The notes under the pieces: generated by a model
The model's database searches: none
Seen by the model: the letters and a program-made list of their open reading frames with translations, nothing else
What the model was told of the DNA's origin: nothing
Shown here: positions 20,544-29,136 of the stretch, piece after piece
Numbering within the stretch: position 1 is the stretch's first letter
Layout: each line of letters opens with the position of its first letter
Program-made: the position numbers and the translations under genes
DNA from: an uncultured Propionivibrio sp.
GTDB taxonomy: Bacteria > Pseudomonadota > Gammaproteobacteria > Burkholderiales > Rhodocyclaceae
NCBI GenBank assembly: GCA_937923255.1
Contig: CALAIL010000061.1
Coordinates: 1-64,000 of the forward strand
Direction: 5' to 3'
Length of the DNA stretch: 64,000 nucleotides

Positions 20544-21443
20544 TTAGCAATACTCATGATGTCGCCAATCATGATAGGCTGAAAGAGCTGCTTTAATACG
20601 TTCTTGGAAATCAATTCTTCCTGATAGCAAATTAATATTCAACCTGGATAAATATTCTATCTTTTCCTTGAAAAAATAAACTTGATCAATTTTATCATCT
20701 TCATTTTCAACGCCTGATATAAGTAATTCTTTAATATCATTGGCTGGATCTTTGGCAAATTCAATGATTTCATCGATGGATTGTTGATTAAAATTAAGTC
20801 TATCTGTTGGAGCTTTCTTGCCCTTAAATTCAATTATTCCACGATACCCTTGTGCTGCTTGTGCACATGATCTAATACCAGAGATGAAGCTTTTTCCAGC
20901 TTGACTTTGAGCCTGTATGTTTTTTGCCCCAACCTCAACAATATCCAAATGAACTTGAGTAAAAATATTCATTTTTTTAATTCTGTTTAGAGCGTCTTTC
21001 TTAACACCTAAACGGAATTCAAACTGATTATTTGTAAAATAAGAAACATACTCAGCAATTGCTGCGGCTCTCATACCTATATGGTTGTATTGTATAACTA
21101 TGAATGGTTGGCCATTATTAGGGAAAAATAAAGCACAACATTCCTCGTTAAAAAATTGATTAGAGCTATTTTTTGCATCTCCTGTTGGTTTATCCAGCTC
21201 TGCAAGGCCAGGACCATCCAATCTAAATTTCAGAAAATCTAATTCCCAATAAGAAGGAACTCCATTTGTTGCCGGATTGAAAGTAATTTTTTCTAGACGA
21301 TATTTTTGGTGTTTAATTATGATACACCGTTGATTCAGTTGTTGAATAGAATATAGTTTTTGTATCCCATCTTCAAAAGAATCTCCGTTTGGATTCATAC
21401 GTGAAATTTCATAGAAATGAAAATTGACGGTTTTCTTTGCCAT
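20544..21443 (-). CDS. Hypothetical protein, RexA-like candidate
   Basis: A 299-residue soluble protein with no signal peptide or membrane helix. I do not recognise a named family with certainty. Length, position directly before a small four-helix membrane protein, and several local patterns recall lambda RexA (279 residues), the phage sensor of the Rex system. One pattern is a beta-rich middle section (NIFTQVHLDIVEV after a Lys-rich turn). Another is a C-terminal part with KIDQVYFFKEKIEYLSRL, comparable to the ILTEHYLSEK region of RexA, followed by a final helix. AAAGGA precedes the ATG. The gene is about 35% G+C, unlike its surroundings, and starts 28 bases after the broken uvrA on the same strand. 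An unrelated two-gene function remains possible. Confidence 0.5.
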   Translation of the reverse strand: MAKKTVNFHFYEISRMNPNGDSFEDGIQKLYSIQQLNQRCIIIKHQKYRLEKITFNPATNGVPSYWELDFLKFRLDGPGLAELDKPTGDAKNSSNQFFNEECCALFFPNNGQPFIVIQYNHIGMRAAAIAEYVSYFTNNQFEFRLGVKKDALNRIKKMNIFTQVHLDIVEVGAKNIQAQSQAGKSFISGIRSCAQAAQGYRGIIEFKGKKAPTDRLNFNQQSIDEIIEFAKDPANDIKELLISGVENEDDKIDQVYFFKEKIEYLSRLNINLLSGRIDFQERIKAALSAYHDWRHHEYC

Positions 21444-21471
21444 ATTTTTTCCTTTATTTAATCAAATTTAT

Positions 21472-21822
21472 TTACTTCAAAACCACCTTCAAATACTTCC
21501 CAGTATAACTCCCCTTAAACTTCGCCACCTGCTCGGGACTGCCTTCCGCAATAATCCTACCCCCGCCATTGCCGCCTTCCGGTCCCAAGTCCACAATCTA
21601 ATCCGCAGTTTTAATCACGTCCAGATTATGTTCAATAATCACAATCGAGTTGCCTTTTCCTTTCAGACGGCCTATGACTTCCTGCAGCAGGGCAATATTG
21701 GCGAAGTGCAGGCCGGTGGTGGGTTCGTCGAGGATATAGAGCGTTTTGCCGGTGTCGCGTTTGGAGAGTTCGGGGGCGAGTTTGACGCGCTGGGCTTCGC
21801 CGCCGGAAAGGGTGTTTGCCGA
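21472..21822 (-). pseudogene. uvrA: Truncated uvrA (3' end only) with an in-frame stop
   Basis: The C-terminal ATPase part of excinuclease subunit [17 protein letters not shown] (signature), [14 protein letters not shown] (Walker B), [15 protein letters not shown], then [19 protein letters not shown] to the stop. Two lesions are visible. Everything before the signature is missing, and the Trp expected after KTAD is a TAG. The usual Leu in LALELSKR is Pro. A Neisseria AG-type uptake sequence lies inside (21,662-21,673). Homology stops at about 21,822, where a palindromic repeat unit begins. It is a transferred remnant, not the host's repair gene. Confidence 0.85.
21662..21673 (-). other. DNA uptake sequence, AG-DUS, inside uvrA fragment
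   Basis: AGGCCGTCTGAA on the minus strand, a perfect copy of the AG-DUS dialect of Neisseria, within the uvrA remnant. Confidence 0.85.
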
Positions 21823-21978
21823 AAGGCAGCGCTGGAGTCCGCGTAAACAGGGCGTTTCCCGGCCCACCTCTGGATCCTTTATAAATAAAGGGCTTCAGGC
21901 GAGGTGCTCTGAGATTCACTGTTTACGCGGGTTTGCGGGCATCCTTTCTGCGCCGCCTAAAACATAGCGCTTTGCTGT

Positions 21979-22008
21979 CTTGTCTTTTGGCAAAGTCAAG
22001 CCGCTATT
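21979..22008 (+). repeat. 30-bp element shared with 60,463-60,492
   Basis: The element reads CTTGTCTTTTGGCAAAG and then a GCCGCTAT segment. It matches 60,463-60,492 at 27 of 30 positions. Both copies sit inside palindromic arrays. Confidence 0.65.
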
Positions 22009-22048
22009 AAGCTTTCAGGGCACTCCTCTGAGATCTGCGTGAATGAGG

Positions 22049-22131
22049 CAGAAAACATAAAATGCTCGGAAGCCCCCTAAATACAAGGGCCTCACGGCAT
22101 CAAAAAACATAAACTGGAACACCGTGCCCGA
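22049..22131 (-). repeat. 83-bp composite repeat, right copy (inverted)
   Basis: The reverse complement matches 18,632-18,714 without gaps at 70 of 83 positions. Together the two copies enclose about 3.3 kb with the Neisseriaceae-like segment and the RexAB-like pair. Confidence 0.85.
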
Positions 22132-22433
22132 TTAACCCTCTGAATTCCGCGTGGATAGGGCGTTTGCGGGCATGCACTTTCAAAACCCGCATGGATAGAG
22201 GAGCTCCGGGTAGGCGCCTCTGAAGTCCTTATCAATAAAGGGCTGGCGGGCTGGGCGCCCGGAGATGCCTTAAATACAAGGACTCCAGGGCGTCTTTTCT
22301 AAAACCCTTATAAACAAAGAGCCGGTAGGCGCTGCGGCAAAAGCGGCATGTATGTATGCGCGCGCTTTGAGAGCACAAATCCTGCTCAGATCCGTTTGCT
22401 GCTGGCTATTCGTAATAAACGACTTTAAGTTAT

Positions 22434-22466
22434 AAATTTTTCCCATTGTTTTTTAAGGAAAAATTT
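22434..22466. terminator. AT-rich perfect hairpin upstream of mraZ
   Basis: Arms AAATTTTTCC (22,434-22,443) and GGAAAAATTT (22,457-22,466) pair perfectly over ten bases with a 13-base loop and are followed by T residues. It could end transcripts entering from the repeat region, insulating the dcw promoter. Confidence 0.5.
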
Positions 22467-22530
22467 TTTACAAAATTTATTTAAAACCTGTGTAAGTCAT
22501 TGTACGGATTGAAAAAATCCGGAAAAACGC

Positions 22531-22559
22531 TTGCATTGCTTTAATCTTTGCCTTAAAGT
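22531..22559 (+). promoter_or_regulatory. Main promoter of the dcw cluster (PmraZ)
   Basis: TTGCAT (22,531-22,536), a 17-base spacer, and TAAAGT (22,554-22,559): a good sigma-70 promoter directly before the MraZ boxes. Confidence 0.65.
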
Positions 22560-22583
22560 GGGAGAAAGTGGTGAGAAGTGGAA
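22559..22583 (+). promoter_or_regulatory. MraZ operator: three TGG repeats with 10-bp spacing
   Basis: TGGGA (22,559), TGGTG (22,569) and TGGAA (22,579) recur exactly every ten bases, matching the known MraZ binding array of TGGGN boxes spaced by five bases. It overlaps the start of transcription, so MraZ should repress its own operon here. Confidence 0.75.
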
Positions 22584-22619
22584 AATCTTTCTCTAATTTT
22601 TCGCAAGAGGTCAGATTCG

Positions 22620-23066
22620 ATGTTTCAGGGTGCAACTGCGCTCAATCTCGATGCCAAAGGTCGGTTAGCCATTCCGGCGCGCCATCGGGAGCCGCTCGCC
22701 GCGGCTTCGGGGGGGCACGTGGTGCTGACCGCGCATCCGCATCGTTGTCTCTTGCTGTATCCCGAGCCGGCTTGGGCGCCGATTCGTGACAAAGTGCTGG
22801 CGGCCTCGAGCCTCAATCCACAATCGGCAGCAATCAAGCGTTTGCTTGTCGGTAATGCGCGCGACGAGGGCGTTGATGCGGCCGGAAGGTTGCTGGTTGC
22901 ACCGGAGTTGCGTCAGTTCGCTCAGCTGGAAAAACAGGTTTGGCTGGTTGGGCAGGGAACGCATTTTGAAATCTGGTCGGATGCCAACTGGCAGCGGCAG
23001 ATGGAAGTCTTTACGGGCATCGGCGATCAGACTTTGCCTTCCGATCTGGAAGGCTTGGCGCTGTGA
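22620..23066 (+). CDS. mraZ: Transcriptional regulator MraZ
   Basis: A 148-residue protein of two AbrB-like halves, each with the family DxxGR signature: [15 protein letters not shown] near the start and [14 protein letters not shown] in the second half. MraZ forms rings that bind the repeats before its own gene and repress the dcw cluster. The ATG at 22,620 matches the usual family start (MFQGA); a longer frame from 22,578 would begin inside the operator. AAGAGG lies upstream. First gene of the cluster. Confidence 0.95.
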   Translation: MFQGATALNLDAKGRLAIPARHREPLAAASGGHVVLTAHPHRCLLLYPEPAWAPIRDKVLAASSLNPQSAAIKRLLVGNARDEGVDAAGRLLVAPELRQFAQLEKQVWLVGQGTHFEIWSDANWQRQMEVFTGIGDQTLPSDLEGLAL

Positions 23067-24016
23067 GCGAACGCTTGATGCATCAAACAGTTCTGTTGAA
23101 AGAAGCCGTCGAGGCATTGGCAGTGAAACCTTGCGGAATTTATGTCGATGGTACGTTTGGTCGTGGCGGTCATAGCCGGGCGATTCTCGAACGTCTGAGT
23201 GACGGCGGCCGTCTGCTGGCGTTCGACCGTGATCCGCAGGCGGTGGTGGCGGCAAAGGCTATTCAGGATGTCCGTCTGACGGTGCGGCATTGCAATTTTG
23301 GCGATTTGTCCAAAGCGTTGCGGGATGCGGGCATCGCTGCGGTGGATGGCGTGCTGCTCGACGTGGGCGTGTCCTCACCACAAATTGATGATGGATCGCG
23401 CGGTTTTAGTTTTCGTTTCGACGCGCCGCTCGACATGCGTATGGATACGACTCAGGGTGAAACGGCTGCGGCATTTCTGGCAAGCGCCGATATCAGGGAA
23501 ATTACGGAGGTCATCAGAAATTATGGCGAAGAACGGTTTGCTTTCCAGATTGCAAAGAAGATTGTGGCTGCTCGGCGCGAGCAGCCGCTTGCAACCACCG
23601 GCCAGCTCGCCGCGCTGGTACGCGCGGCCGTGCGGACCCGTGAGCCCGGCCAGGATCCGGCGACGCGGACCTTTCAGGCTCTACGGATTCACGTCAATCG
23701 GGAACTCGATCAGCTCGCGCTAGTACTGCCGCAGGCCGTGAATGCGCTTAGGCATGGCGGCCGGCTGGTCGTGATCAGTTTTCATTCACTCGAAGATCGC
23801 ATCGTCAAGCGTTTCATGCGCGAGCAATCGTCGGCGGACAGGCTGCCGAAGCATCTGCCGCTGCGGGCGGTTGAATTGCCGAAACCGTGTTTGCGCCTGG
23901 TCGGTAAGCCGGTGCGTGCGGGTGCGGCTGAAGTTGCCGCCAACCCACGTGCGCGCAGTGCCGTGATGCGGGTGGCGGAACGACTGGGTGATCTGACGAT
24001 AGCGGAGGCCGCTTGA
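23063..24016 (+). CDS. rsmH: 16S rRNA (cytosine-1402 N4)-methyltransferase
   Basis: A 317-residue SAM-dependent methyltransferase that makes N4-methyl-C1402, the same nucleotide whose ribose is methylated by RsmI, encoded 13 kb upstream. Motifs: [15 protein letters not shown] (SAM binding), [20 protein letters not shown] and [13 protein letters not shown]. The GTG at 23,063 overlaps the mraZ stop by four bases, suggesting coupling; ATG at 23,078 is an alternative. Confidence 0.95.
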   Translation: MSERLMHQTVLLKEAVEALAVKPCGIYVDGTFGRGGHSRAILERLSDGGRLLAFDRDPQAVVAAKAIQDVRLTVRHCNFGDLSKALRDAGIAAVDGVLLDVGVSSPQIDDGSRGFSFRFDAPLDMRMDTTQGETAAAFLASADIREITEVIRNYGEERFAFQIAKKIVAARREQPLATTGQLAALVRAAVRTREPGQDPATRTFQALRIHVNRELDQLALVLPQAVNALRHGGRLVVISFHSLEDRIVKRFMREQSSADRLPKHLPLRAVELPKPCLRLVGKPVRAGAAEVAANPRARSAVMRVAERLGDLTIAEAA

Positions 24017-24291
24017 TGATCCGCATTAATATGTTTCTGCTGCTGGCCGCCGTATTTTGCGCGCTGGGTATCGTGACCTCGCAGCACAAGGCGCGCAAAC
24101 TTTTTCAGGCGCTGGAGGCCGAACAGCGGCACGCTGAAAAACTGGATGTTGAATTTGACCAGTTGCAGCTCGAGTTATCGACCTGGGCGACGTCGCCGCG
24201 CATTGAAAAAATTGCCCGGGAAAAACTGAAGATGCACACACCGGAAGCCGGTAGGGTGCTGACGGCATCGACAGGGGGTGTTGCAAGATGA
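24013..24291 (+). CDS. ftsL: Cell division protein FtsL
   Basis: A 92-residue bitopic protein: short N-terminus, one membrane helix ([19 protein letters not shown], about 7-25) and a periplasmic coiled coil (about 26-75) with the ARE-KLKM end typical of FtsL. It forms the FtsQLB complex that activates FtsWI. It overlaps rsmH by four bases and ftsI by four bases. Confidence 0.92.
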   Translation: MMIRINMFLLLAAVFCALGIVTSQHKARKLFQALEAEQRHAEKLDVEFDQLQLELSTWATSPRIEKIAREKLKMHTPEAGRVLTASTGGVAR

Positions 24292-26114
24292 TGCGTTTTA
24301 GTCCGCGTGCGCATCGATTCGCCGAAAGTCCGGTGCTTAAGCTGCGCCTGCCGGCCTGGCGTTCGCGGCTGATCGGCCTGTTGATTTTGTTTGGCTTTGG
24401 CGTGTTGATTGTGCGCGCTTTCTATCTGCAAATGCTGAATGATGAGTTTTTGCAGGGGAAAGGTGAATCGCGCTACCGTCGTGATCTGCAAATCAATGCA
24501 TTGCGCGGCCGCATCGCCGACCGTAACGGCGACATTCTCGCCATCTCAACGCCGATGAAATCTATCTGGGCGGTGCCGGCGGAAGCGAAGTTGTCACCGC
24601 AGCAGACGAAGCAGCTAGCCTCGCTGCTGGAAATGAAGCCCGCTGATCTGAAGAAGAAGTTGGCGAGTGAAAAATCTTTCGTCTTCCTGCAGCGGCAGCT
24701 GCCGCCGGAAATCGGTGAGCGCGTCGCGGCGCTAGGGCTGCCGGGCATCGGGCAGGATCAGGAATATCGGCGCTACTACCCGGCCGGTGAAATGACGGCG
24801 CATATCGTCGGTTTTACCGGCGTCGATGACAAAGGGCTGGAGGGCGTCGAACTGGCTTTTCAGGATCAGCTGATCGGTCGTGCGGGCAGCCGTAGCGTGA
24901 TCCGTGACCGGCGAGGTCAGATCATTGAAGACGTGGGTTCGATCAAACCCCCTCAGGATGGCAGCGATATCCGTCTGGCGCTTGATTCGAAAATTCAGTA
25001 TCTCGCTTACAGCCAGCTCAAGCAGGCCGTTACCGAGCACAAGGCCAAAGCGGGCGGCGCCGTCGTCATTGATACCCGCACGGGCGAAATTCTGGCGCTG
25101 GCCAACTGGCCGACGTATAACCCAAACAACCGTGCGCGCCTGTCCGGGGCGCAGCTGCGCAATCGTGCGCTGACCGATACCTATGAACCCGGTTCGGTCA
25201 TGAAGCCTTTCCCCATCGCACTGGCGATGGATCACGGCAAGGTGAATTTCAATACGGTCATCAATTGCGCGCCCGGCCGCATGAAAATTGGCCCGGCAAC
25301 GATTTCTGATGCGCATCCGCATGGCGACCTGACGGTGGCGCAGGTGATCCAGAAATCGTCCAATATCGGTACGGCAAAGATTGCCGCCATGCTCTCGCCG
25401 CGCCAGATGTGGGAAATGTTCAACACGGTCGGTTTCGGCCGTACGCCGCAGCTCGGTTTTCCGGGCGAAGTGAGCGGCCGGCTGCGGCCGTGGAAGCAGT
25501 GGCGTCCCGTCGAGCAGGCAACCATGTCGTATGGGCACGGTATTTCCGTTTCGCTAATGCAGATGGCGCGCGCCTACACGGTATTTGCACGTGACGGTGA
25601 GCTGATCCCATTGACGCTCACCAAATCCGAAGATGTCGATGCGACGCCGGAAGGCACCCAGTCAATCTTTACGCCTAAAACAGCACGGGCAGTGCGCACC
25701 ATGCTGGAAATGGCGGTTCAGTCGGGCGGCACGGCGCGCAAAGCGCAGGTGGCCGGTTACCGCGTCGCTGGTAAAACGGGGACGGCTTACAAGATCGAGG
25801 GCGGGCAATATGTCAAAAAATACATTGCCTCATTCGTCGGTTTTGCGCCGGTTTCCAATCCGCGTCTCGTAGTGGCGGTCATGATCGACGAGCCGGGTGC
25901 CGGGCGGTATTACGGCGGTGATGTTGCCGGGCCGGTGTTTTCCGGCATCATGGGCAGCGCTTTGCGCACGCTGGGCGTCCCGCCCGATGCGCCGCTGGGT
26001 ACGCCGGAAAAGCCCGTGCTGCGGACGGCTGGAGTGGAAAAATCCAATACGCCGGTGCGCGTCGCCGGCAGAAGCGGAAAAAATATCAGCTCGCCTGCGA
26101 AGGAGTCATTATGA
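24288..26114 (+). CDS. ftsI: Septal peptidoglycan transpeptidase FtsI (PBP3)
   Basis: A 608-residue class B penicillin-binding protein. One N-terminal membrane helix (about 27-45), a pedestal domain beginning LRGRIADRNGDILA, and the transpeptidase domain. Active-site motifs: Ser303-Val-Met-Lys306, Ser357-Ser-Asn359 and Lys496-Thr-Gly498. It crosslinks septal peptidoglycan with FtsW. The C-terminal ~40 residues are rich in Pro, Lys and Ser. An ATG at 24,291 is equally possible. Confidence 0.95.
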   Translation: MMRFSPRAHRFAESPVLKLRLPAWRSRLIGLLILFGFGVLIVRAFYLQMLNDEFLQGKGESRYRRDLQINALRGRIADRNGDILAISTPMKSIWAVPAEAKLSPQQTKQLASLLEMKPADLKKKLASEKSFVFLQRQLPPEIGERVAALGLPGIGQDQEYRRYYPAGEMTAHIVGFTGVDDKGLEGVELAFQDQLIGRAGSRSVIRDRRGQIIEDVGSIKPPQDGSDIRLALDSKIQYLAYSQLKQAVTEHKAKAGGAVVIDTRTGEILALANWPTYNPNNRARLSGAQLRNRALTDTYEPGSVMKPFPIALAMDHGKVNFNTVINCAPGRMKIGPATISDAHPHGDLTVAQVIQKSSNIGTAKIAAMLSPRQMWEMFNTVGFGRTPQLGFPGEVSGRLRPWKQWRPVEQATMSYGHGISVSLMQMARAYTVFARDGELIPLTLTKSEDVDATPEGTQSIFTPKTARAVRTMLEMAVQSGGTARKAQVAGYRVAGKTGTAYKIEGGQYVKKYIASFVGFAPVSNPRLVVAVMIDEPGAGRYYGGDVAGPVFSGIMGSALRTLGVPPDAPLGTPEKPVLRTAGVEKSNTPVRVAGRSGKNISSPAKESL

Positions 26115-27634
26115 GTCGGCCGAATGTTCCGCCCTCACTTTCCGCGGCTGATGTCCTGACGCAGTTGCGCGCGCAGGGCGCCGATCCGCTGGGCGTTACC
26201 GACGATAGCCGTCAGCTTCAGCGGGGCGATCTGTTCATGGCCTATCCGGGCGATTCTGCCGATGGCCGCACGCATATCGCCGATGCTGTTGCGCGCGGCG
26301 CGGCGGCCGTGTTGTGGGAGGATGGCGATGCCTTCTCCTGGCAGCCGGAATGGCGTCTGGCCAACCTGCCGGCGCAAGGTGTGCGCGCCCTGTGCGGACC
26401 GCTGGCGCATGCCATTTTCGGGCAACCGAGCGAACGGTTATCGTTGATTGCCGTGACTGGCACCAATGGTAAAACCTCGATTAGCCACTGGCTGGCGCAG
26501 GCGCATCCGCGGCCCTGCGCGTCGATCGGCACACTGGGCGCGGAATTCCGCAATATGCTGGAAACAACCGGGCTGACGACGCCGGAAGCGACGACGTTAG
26601 CGCGCTGTCTGCGCCGGTTTGCCAATGCTGGGGCGCAGGCTTGCGCCCTGGAGGCCAGCTCGATCGGTATTGAGGAAGGGCGGCTCGATGGCGCTCATGT
26701 CGATGTGGTGATCTTTACCAATCTGACACGCGACCATCTCGACTATCACGGCACGATGGAAGCCTATGCGGCCGCCAAGAAGCGTTTGTTCGACTGGCCG
26801 GATCTGCGACTGGCCGTCATCAACGTCGACGATCCGTTTGGCGCCGAACTCGCTAGACAAACAACGGCTTGCCGGACGGTGGGATATGCCACCCAACCCG
26901 ACAAGGGCGTCAGCTGTGCGAATGTCCTGCGCGCCGAATCGATTCAGGAAACCGCCGAAGGCATGTCTTTCTGGCTGGTCATTCCGGAAATTCATGACAT
27001 GCCGGATTGGCCGCACGGCCGCGCCAAAATCGAGACTGGCCTACTGGGGCGTTATAACGTTTCAAATCTGTTGGCCGTGGCGGCTGTACTGGCTGATGCC
27101 GGGATGACGCCGCGCGAAATCGCCGGACGTCTGCATGCGCTGACGCCGCCGCCGGGGCGGCTGGAAAAAATTGGCGGCGCTGATGATCCGCTGATTGCCG
27201 TCGATTACGCACATACGCCGGACGCGCTGGAAAATGCGCTGATCGCCTTGCGTGGCCTGGCTGAGGCGCGCGGCGGCGGGTTGACGGTCATTTTCGGCTG
27301 TGGCGGTGACCGTGATGCCGGTAAGCGTCCTTTGATGGGTGAAGTCGCCGCGCGGCTGGCCGATCGTGTCGTGATCACCAGCGACAATCCGCGCAGTGAA
27401 GATCCGGAACGGATTGTTGAAGCCATTCGCGTCGGCGCGCCCGATGCGGAGTTCATTGTCGATCGTGCTGCGGCGATTCGTCGTACCGTGCTGGCCGTGT
27501 CGTCGACAGAGGTCATTCTGCTGGCGGGCAAAGGGCATGAGCCTTATCAGGAAATCGCCGGCGAACGCCGCCCGTTCTCGGATGTTGCTGAAGTGCGGGC
27601 GGCGCTGGCCGTACGCCGGGAGGTGCGTTCATGA
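26111..27634 (+). CDS. murE: UDP-MurNAc-tripeptide synthetase (meso-diaminopimelate adding)
   Basis: A 507-residue Mur ligase adding meso-diaminopimelate to UDP-MurNAc-L-Ala-D-Glu. ATP loop VTGTNGKTSISHW, the lysine to be carbamylated in AYAAAKKRLFDW, and the DNPR motif (ITSDNPRSEDP) that selects meso-diaminopimelate over lysine. AAGGAG lies seven bases before the start, which overlaps the ftsI stop. Confidence 0.95.
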   Translation: MSRPNVPPSLSAADVLTQLRAQGADPLGVTDDSRQLQRGDLFMAYPGDSADGRTHIADAVARGAAAVLWEDGDAFSWQPEWRLANLPAQGVRALCGPLAHAIFGQPSERLSLIAVTGTNGKTSISHWLAQAHPRPCASIGTLGAEFRNMLETTGLTTPEATTLARCLRRFANAGAQACALEASSIGIEEGRLDGAHVDVVIFTNLTRDHLDYHGTMEAYAAAKKRLFDWPDLRLAVINVDDPFGAELARQTTACRTVGYATQPDKGVSCANVLRAESIQETAEGMSFWLVIPEIHDMPDWPHGRAKIETGLLGRYNVSNLLAVAAVLADAGMTPREIAGRLHALTPPPGRLEKIGGADDPLIAVDYAHTPDALENALIALRGLAEARGGGLTVIFGCGGDRDAGKRPLMGEVAARLADRVVITSDNPRSEDPERIVEAIRVGAPDAEFIVDRAAAIRRTVLAVSSTEVILLAGKGHEPYQEIAGERRPFSDVAEVRAALAVRREVRS

Positions 27635-29136
27635 GTGCGATGCGCCTGCAGGAAGCTATTCAGGCGATGGGCGGTTATCTGCTCGACGGCCGGGCGGAGG
27701 AAGGGCGTGACCGGTTGTTGACCGGCGTTTCCTGCGACAGCCGGCAGATTGCCGCGGGCGAGCTTTTTATTGCCTTGCGCGGCGAACGTTTCGACGGCCA
27801 TGATTTTCTTGCCGCCGCCCAGGCAGCGGGCGCTGCAGCGGCGGTCATCGACGGACACGCCGTGCAGAAAGTCGATGTTCCCGGTCTGCCACTGGTCGTC
27901 GTGGCTGATACGCGGCAGGCGCTGGGTTTGCTGGCCGGCTGGCGACGTTCGCGTTTTTCCTTGCCGCTGATTGCCGTAACGGGGAGCAACGGAAAAACGA
28001 CGACCAAGGAAATGATCGCCAGCATCCTGCGCGCCGCTTTTGGCGATGCCGTGCTGGCAACGCAGGGCAACTTCAATAACGATATCGGGCTACCGCTGAC
28101 CCTGCTGCGGCTTGAGGCGCGACACCGCGCGGCCGTTGTCGAAATCGGCATGAACCGGCCCGGAGAAATTATTGCGCTGGCGCGTCTGGCGCGGCCAACT
28201 GTGGCGGTTGTCACCAATGCACAGCGTGCTCATCTGTCCGGCATGGGGTCGCTGGAAAACGTCGCTGCCGAAAAAGGCAGTCTTTTCGGTGAGCTGGATG
28301 AGTCCGGCGTCGCCGTGATCAATGCCGACGATCCGTGGGCTGAGCGGTGGCGTGCGCAGGCAGCTGGTCGACGCATTGTCGATTTTGCCTTTGAATCCTC
28401 AGCCAGTGTGCGCGGCCGTTATGCGGGGCATGGGCTGGAATCCCGCCTGTATTTGTCGACGCCTGCGGGTGAGGCGGAGGTCGCCTTGGCGGCGCCCGGT
28501 ATCCATAACGCCCATAATGCACTGGGCGCGGCGGCGGCGGCATGGGCGGCGGGGCTTGGGCTAGACGCCATTTGCGCCGGTCTGGAGGCTTTCGCCGGCG
28601 TCAAAGGGCGTTTGCAGCGGCTGGCCGGGCCGAATGGCGCGTTGCTGCTCGACGATACGTATAACGCCAATCCCGATTCCGTGCGAGCCGGCATTGATGT
28701 GCTAGCGGCAATTCCCGGACGCAGAATTCTGGTGCTCGGTGACATGGGCGAAATCGGTGACATGAGCGGCCAGTATCACGACGAGGTAGGCGGCTACGCC
28801 AAGAGCCAGGGGATTGACCGCCTGCTGGCGCTGGGTGAGACGAGCCTGCTGGCAGTGCGCAATTTCGGTGCGGGCGGCGAACATTTTCGCAGGCTGGAAT
28901 CTTTGGTGGCCGCGCTGCGGCAGGAGATGCAGCCCGGAACGACCGTGCTGGTCAAAGGCTCGCACTTTATGCACATGGAACGGGTGATCGAAGCCTTGCT
29001 GGCAACGCCTCAAGAAAATACCGGCACCCCGCCGAAGGATGCGCCCAAAAAACCGGCGGGATATGTAGAACGGGCAGAGCGGGCGGAGCAGGCAGAACAG
29101 CCCGCAAAGCCGCAATTGACAGGAGAGCAACCATAA
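27631..29136 (+). CDS. murF: UDP-MurNAc-tripeptide:D-Ala-D-Ala ligase
   Basis: A 501-residue Mur ligase that attaches D-Ala-D-Ala, completing the pentapeptide. ATP loop [14 protein letters not shown], the [12 protein letters not shown] segment, and [14 protein letters not shown] are typical. The last ~45 residues are a low-complexity tail rich in Glu, Ala, Pro and Gln, not part of the usual fold. It overlaps murE by four bases and mraY by one. Confidence 0.95.
   Translation: MSAMRLQEAIQAMGGYLLDGRAEEGRDRLLTGVSCDSRQIAAGELFIALRGERFDGHDFLAAAQAAGAAAAVIDGHAVQKVDVPGLPLVVVADTRQALGLLAGWRRSRFSLPLIAVTGSNGKTTTKEMIASILRAAFGDAVLATQGNFNNDIGLPLTLLRLEARHRAAVVEIGMNRPGEIIALARLARPTVAVVTNAQRAHLSGMGSLENVAAEKGSLFGELDESGVAVINADDPWAERWRAQAAGRRIVDFAFESSASVRGRYAGHGLESRLYLSTPAGEAEVALAAPGIHNAHNALGAAAAAWAAGLGLDAICAGLEAFAGVKGRLQRLAGPNGALLLDDTYNANPDSVRAGIDVLAAIPGRRILVLGDMGEIGDMSGQYHDEVGGYAKSQGIDRLLALGETSLLAVRNFGAGGEHFRRLESLVAALRQEMQPGTTVLVKGSHFMHMERVIEALLATPQENTGTPPKDAPKKPAGYVERAERAEQAEQPAKPQLTGEQP

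Larger units (their letters stand above)
21823..22340. repeat. Palindromic intergenic repeat array D
   Basis: About eight units of the palindromic family. The first core (CCGCGTAAACAGGGC, from 21,839) directly abuts the uvrA fragment. Others lie near 21,880, 21,928, 22,075, 22,155, 22,190, 22,228, 22,268 and 22,308. It embeds the inverted 83-bp composite repeat and a 30-base element also found at 60,463. Confidence 0.75.

Noticed and set aside
19249..21822. Prophage or integrative element
   Set aside because: No integrase, repressor, structural phage gene or tRNA attachment site is visible. The content fits transformation-type import of fragments better.
21424..21846. 140-codon plus-strand frame across the uvrA remnant
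   Set aside because: It is antisense to recognisable UvrA motifs.
18395..22340. Pure assembly chimera of two organisms
   Set aside because: Host-type repeats of the same families lie on both sides, including the 83-bp pair, and the right junction falls at a repeat unit. A collapse or joining at repeats can still not be excluded without reads.
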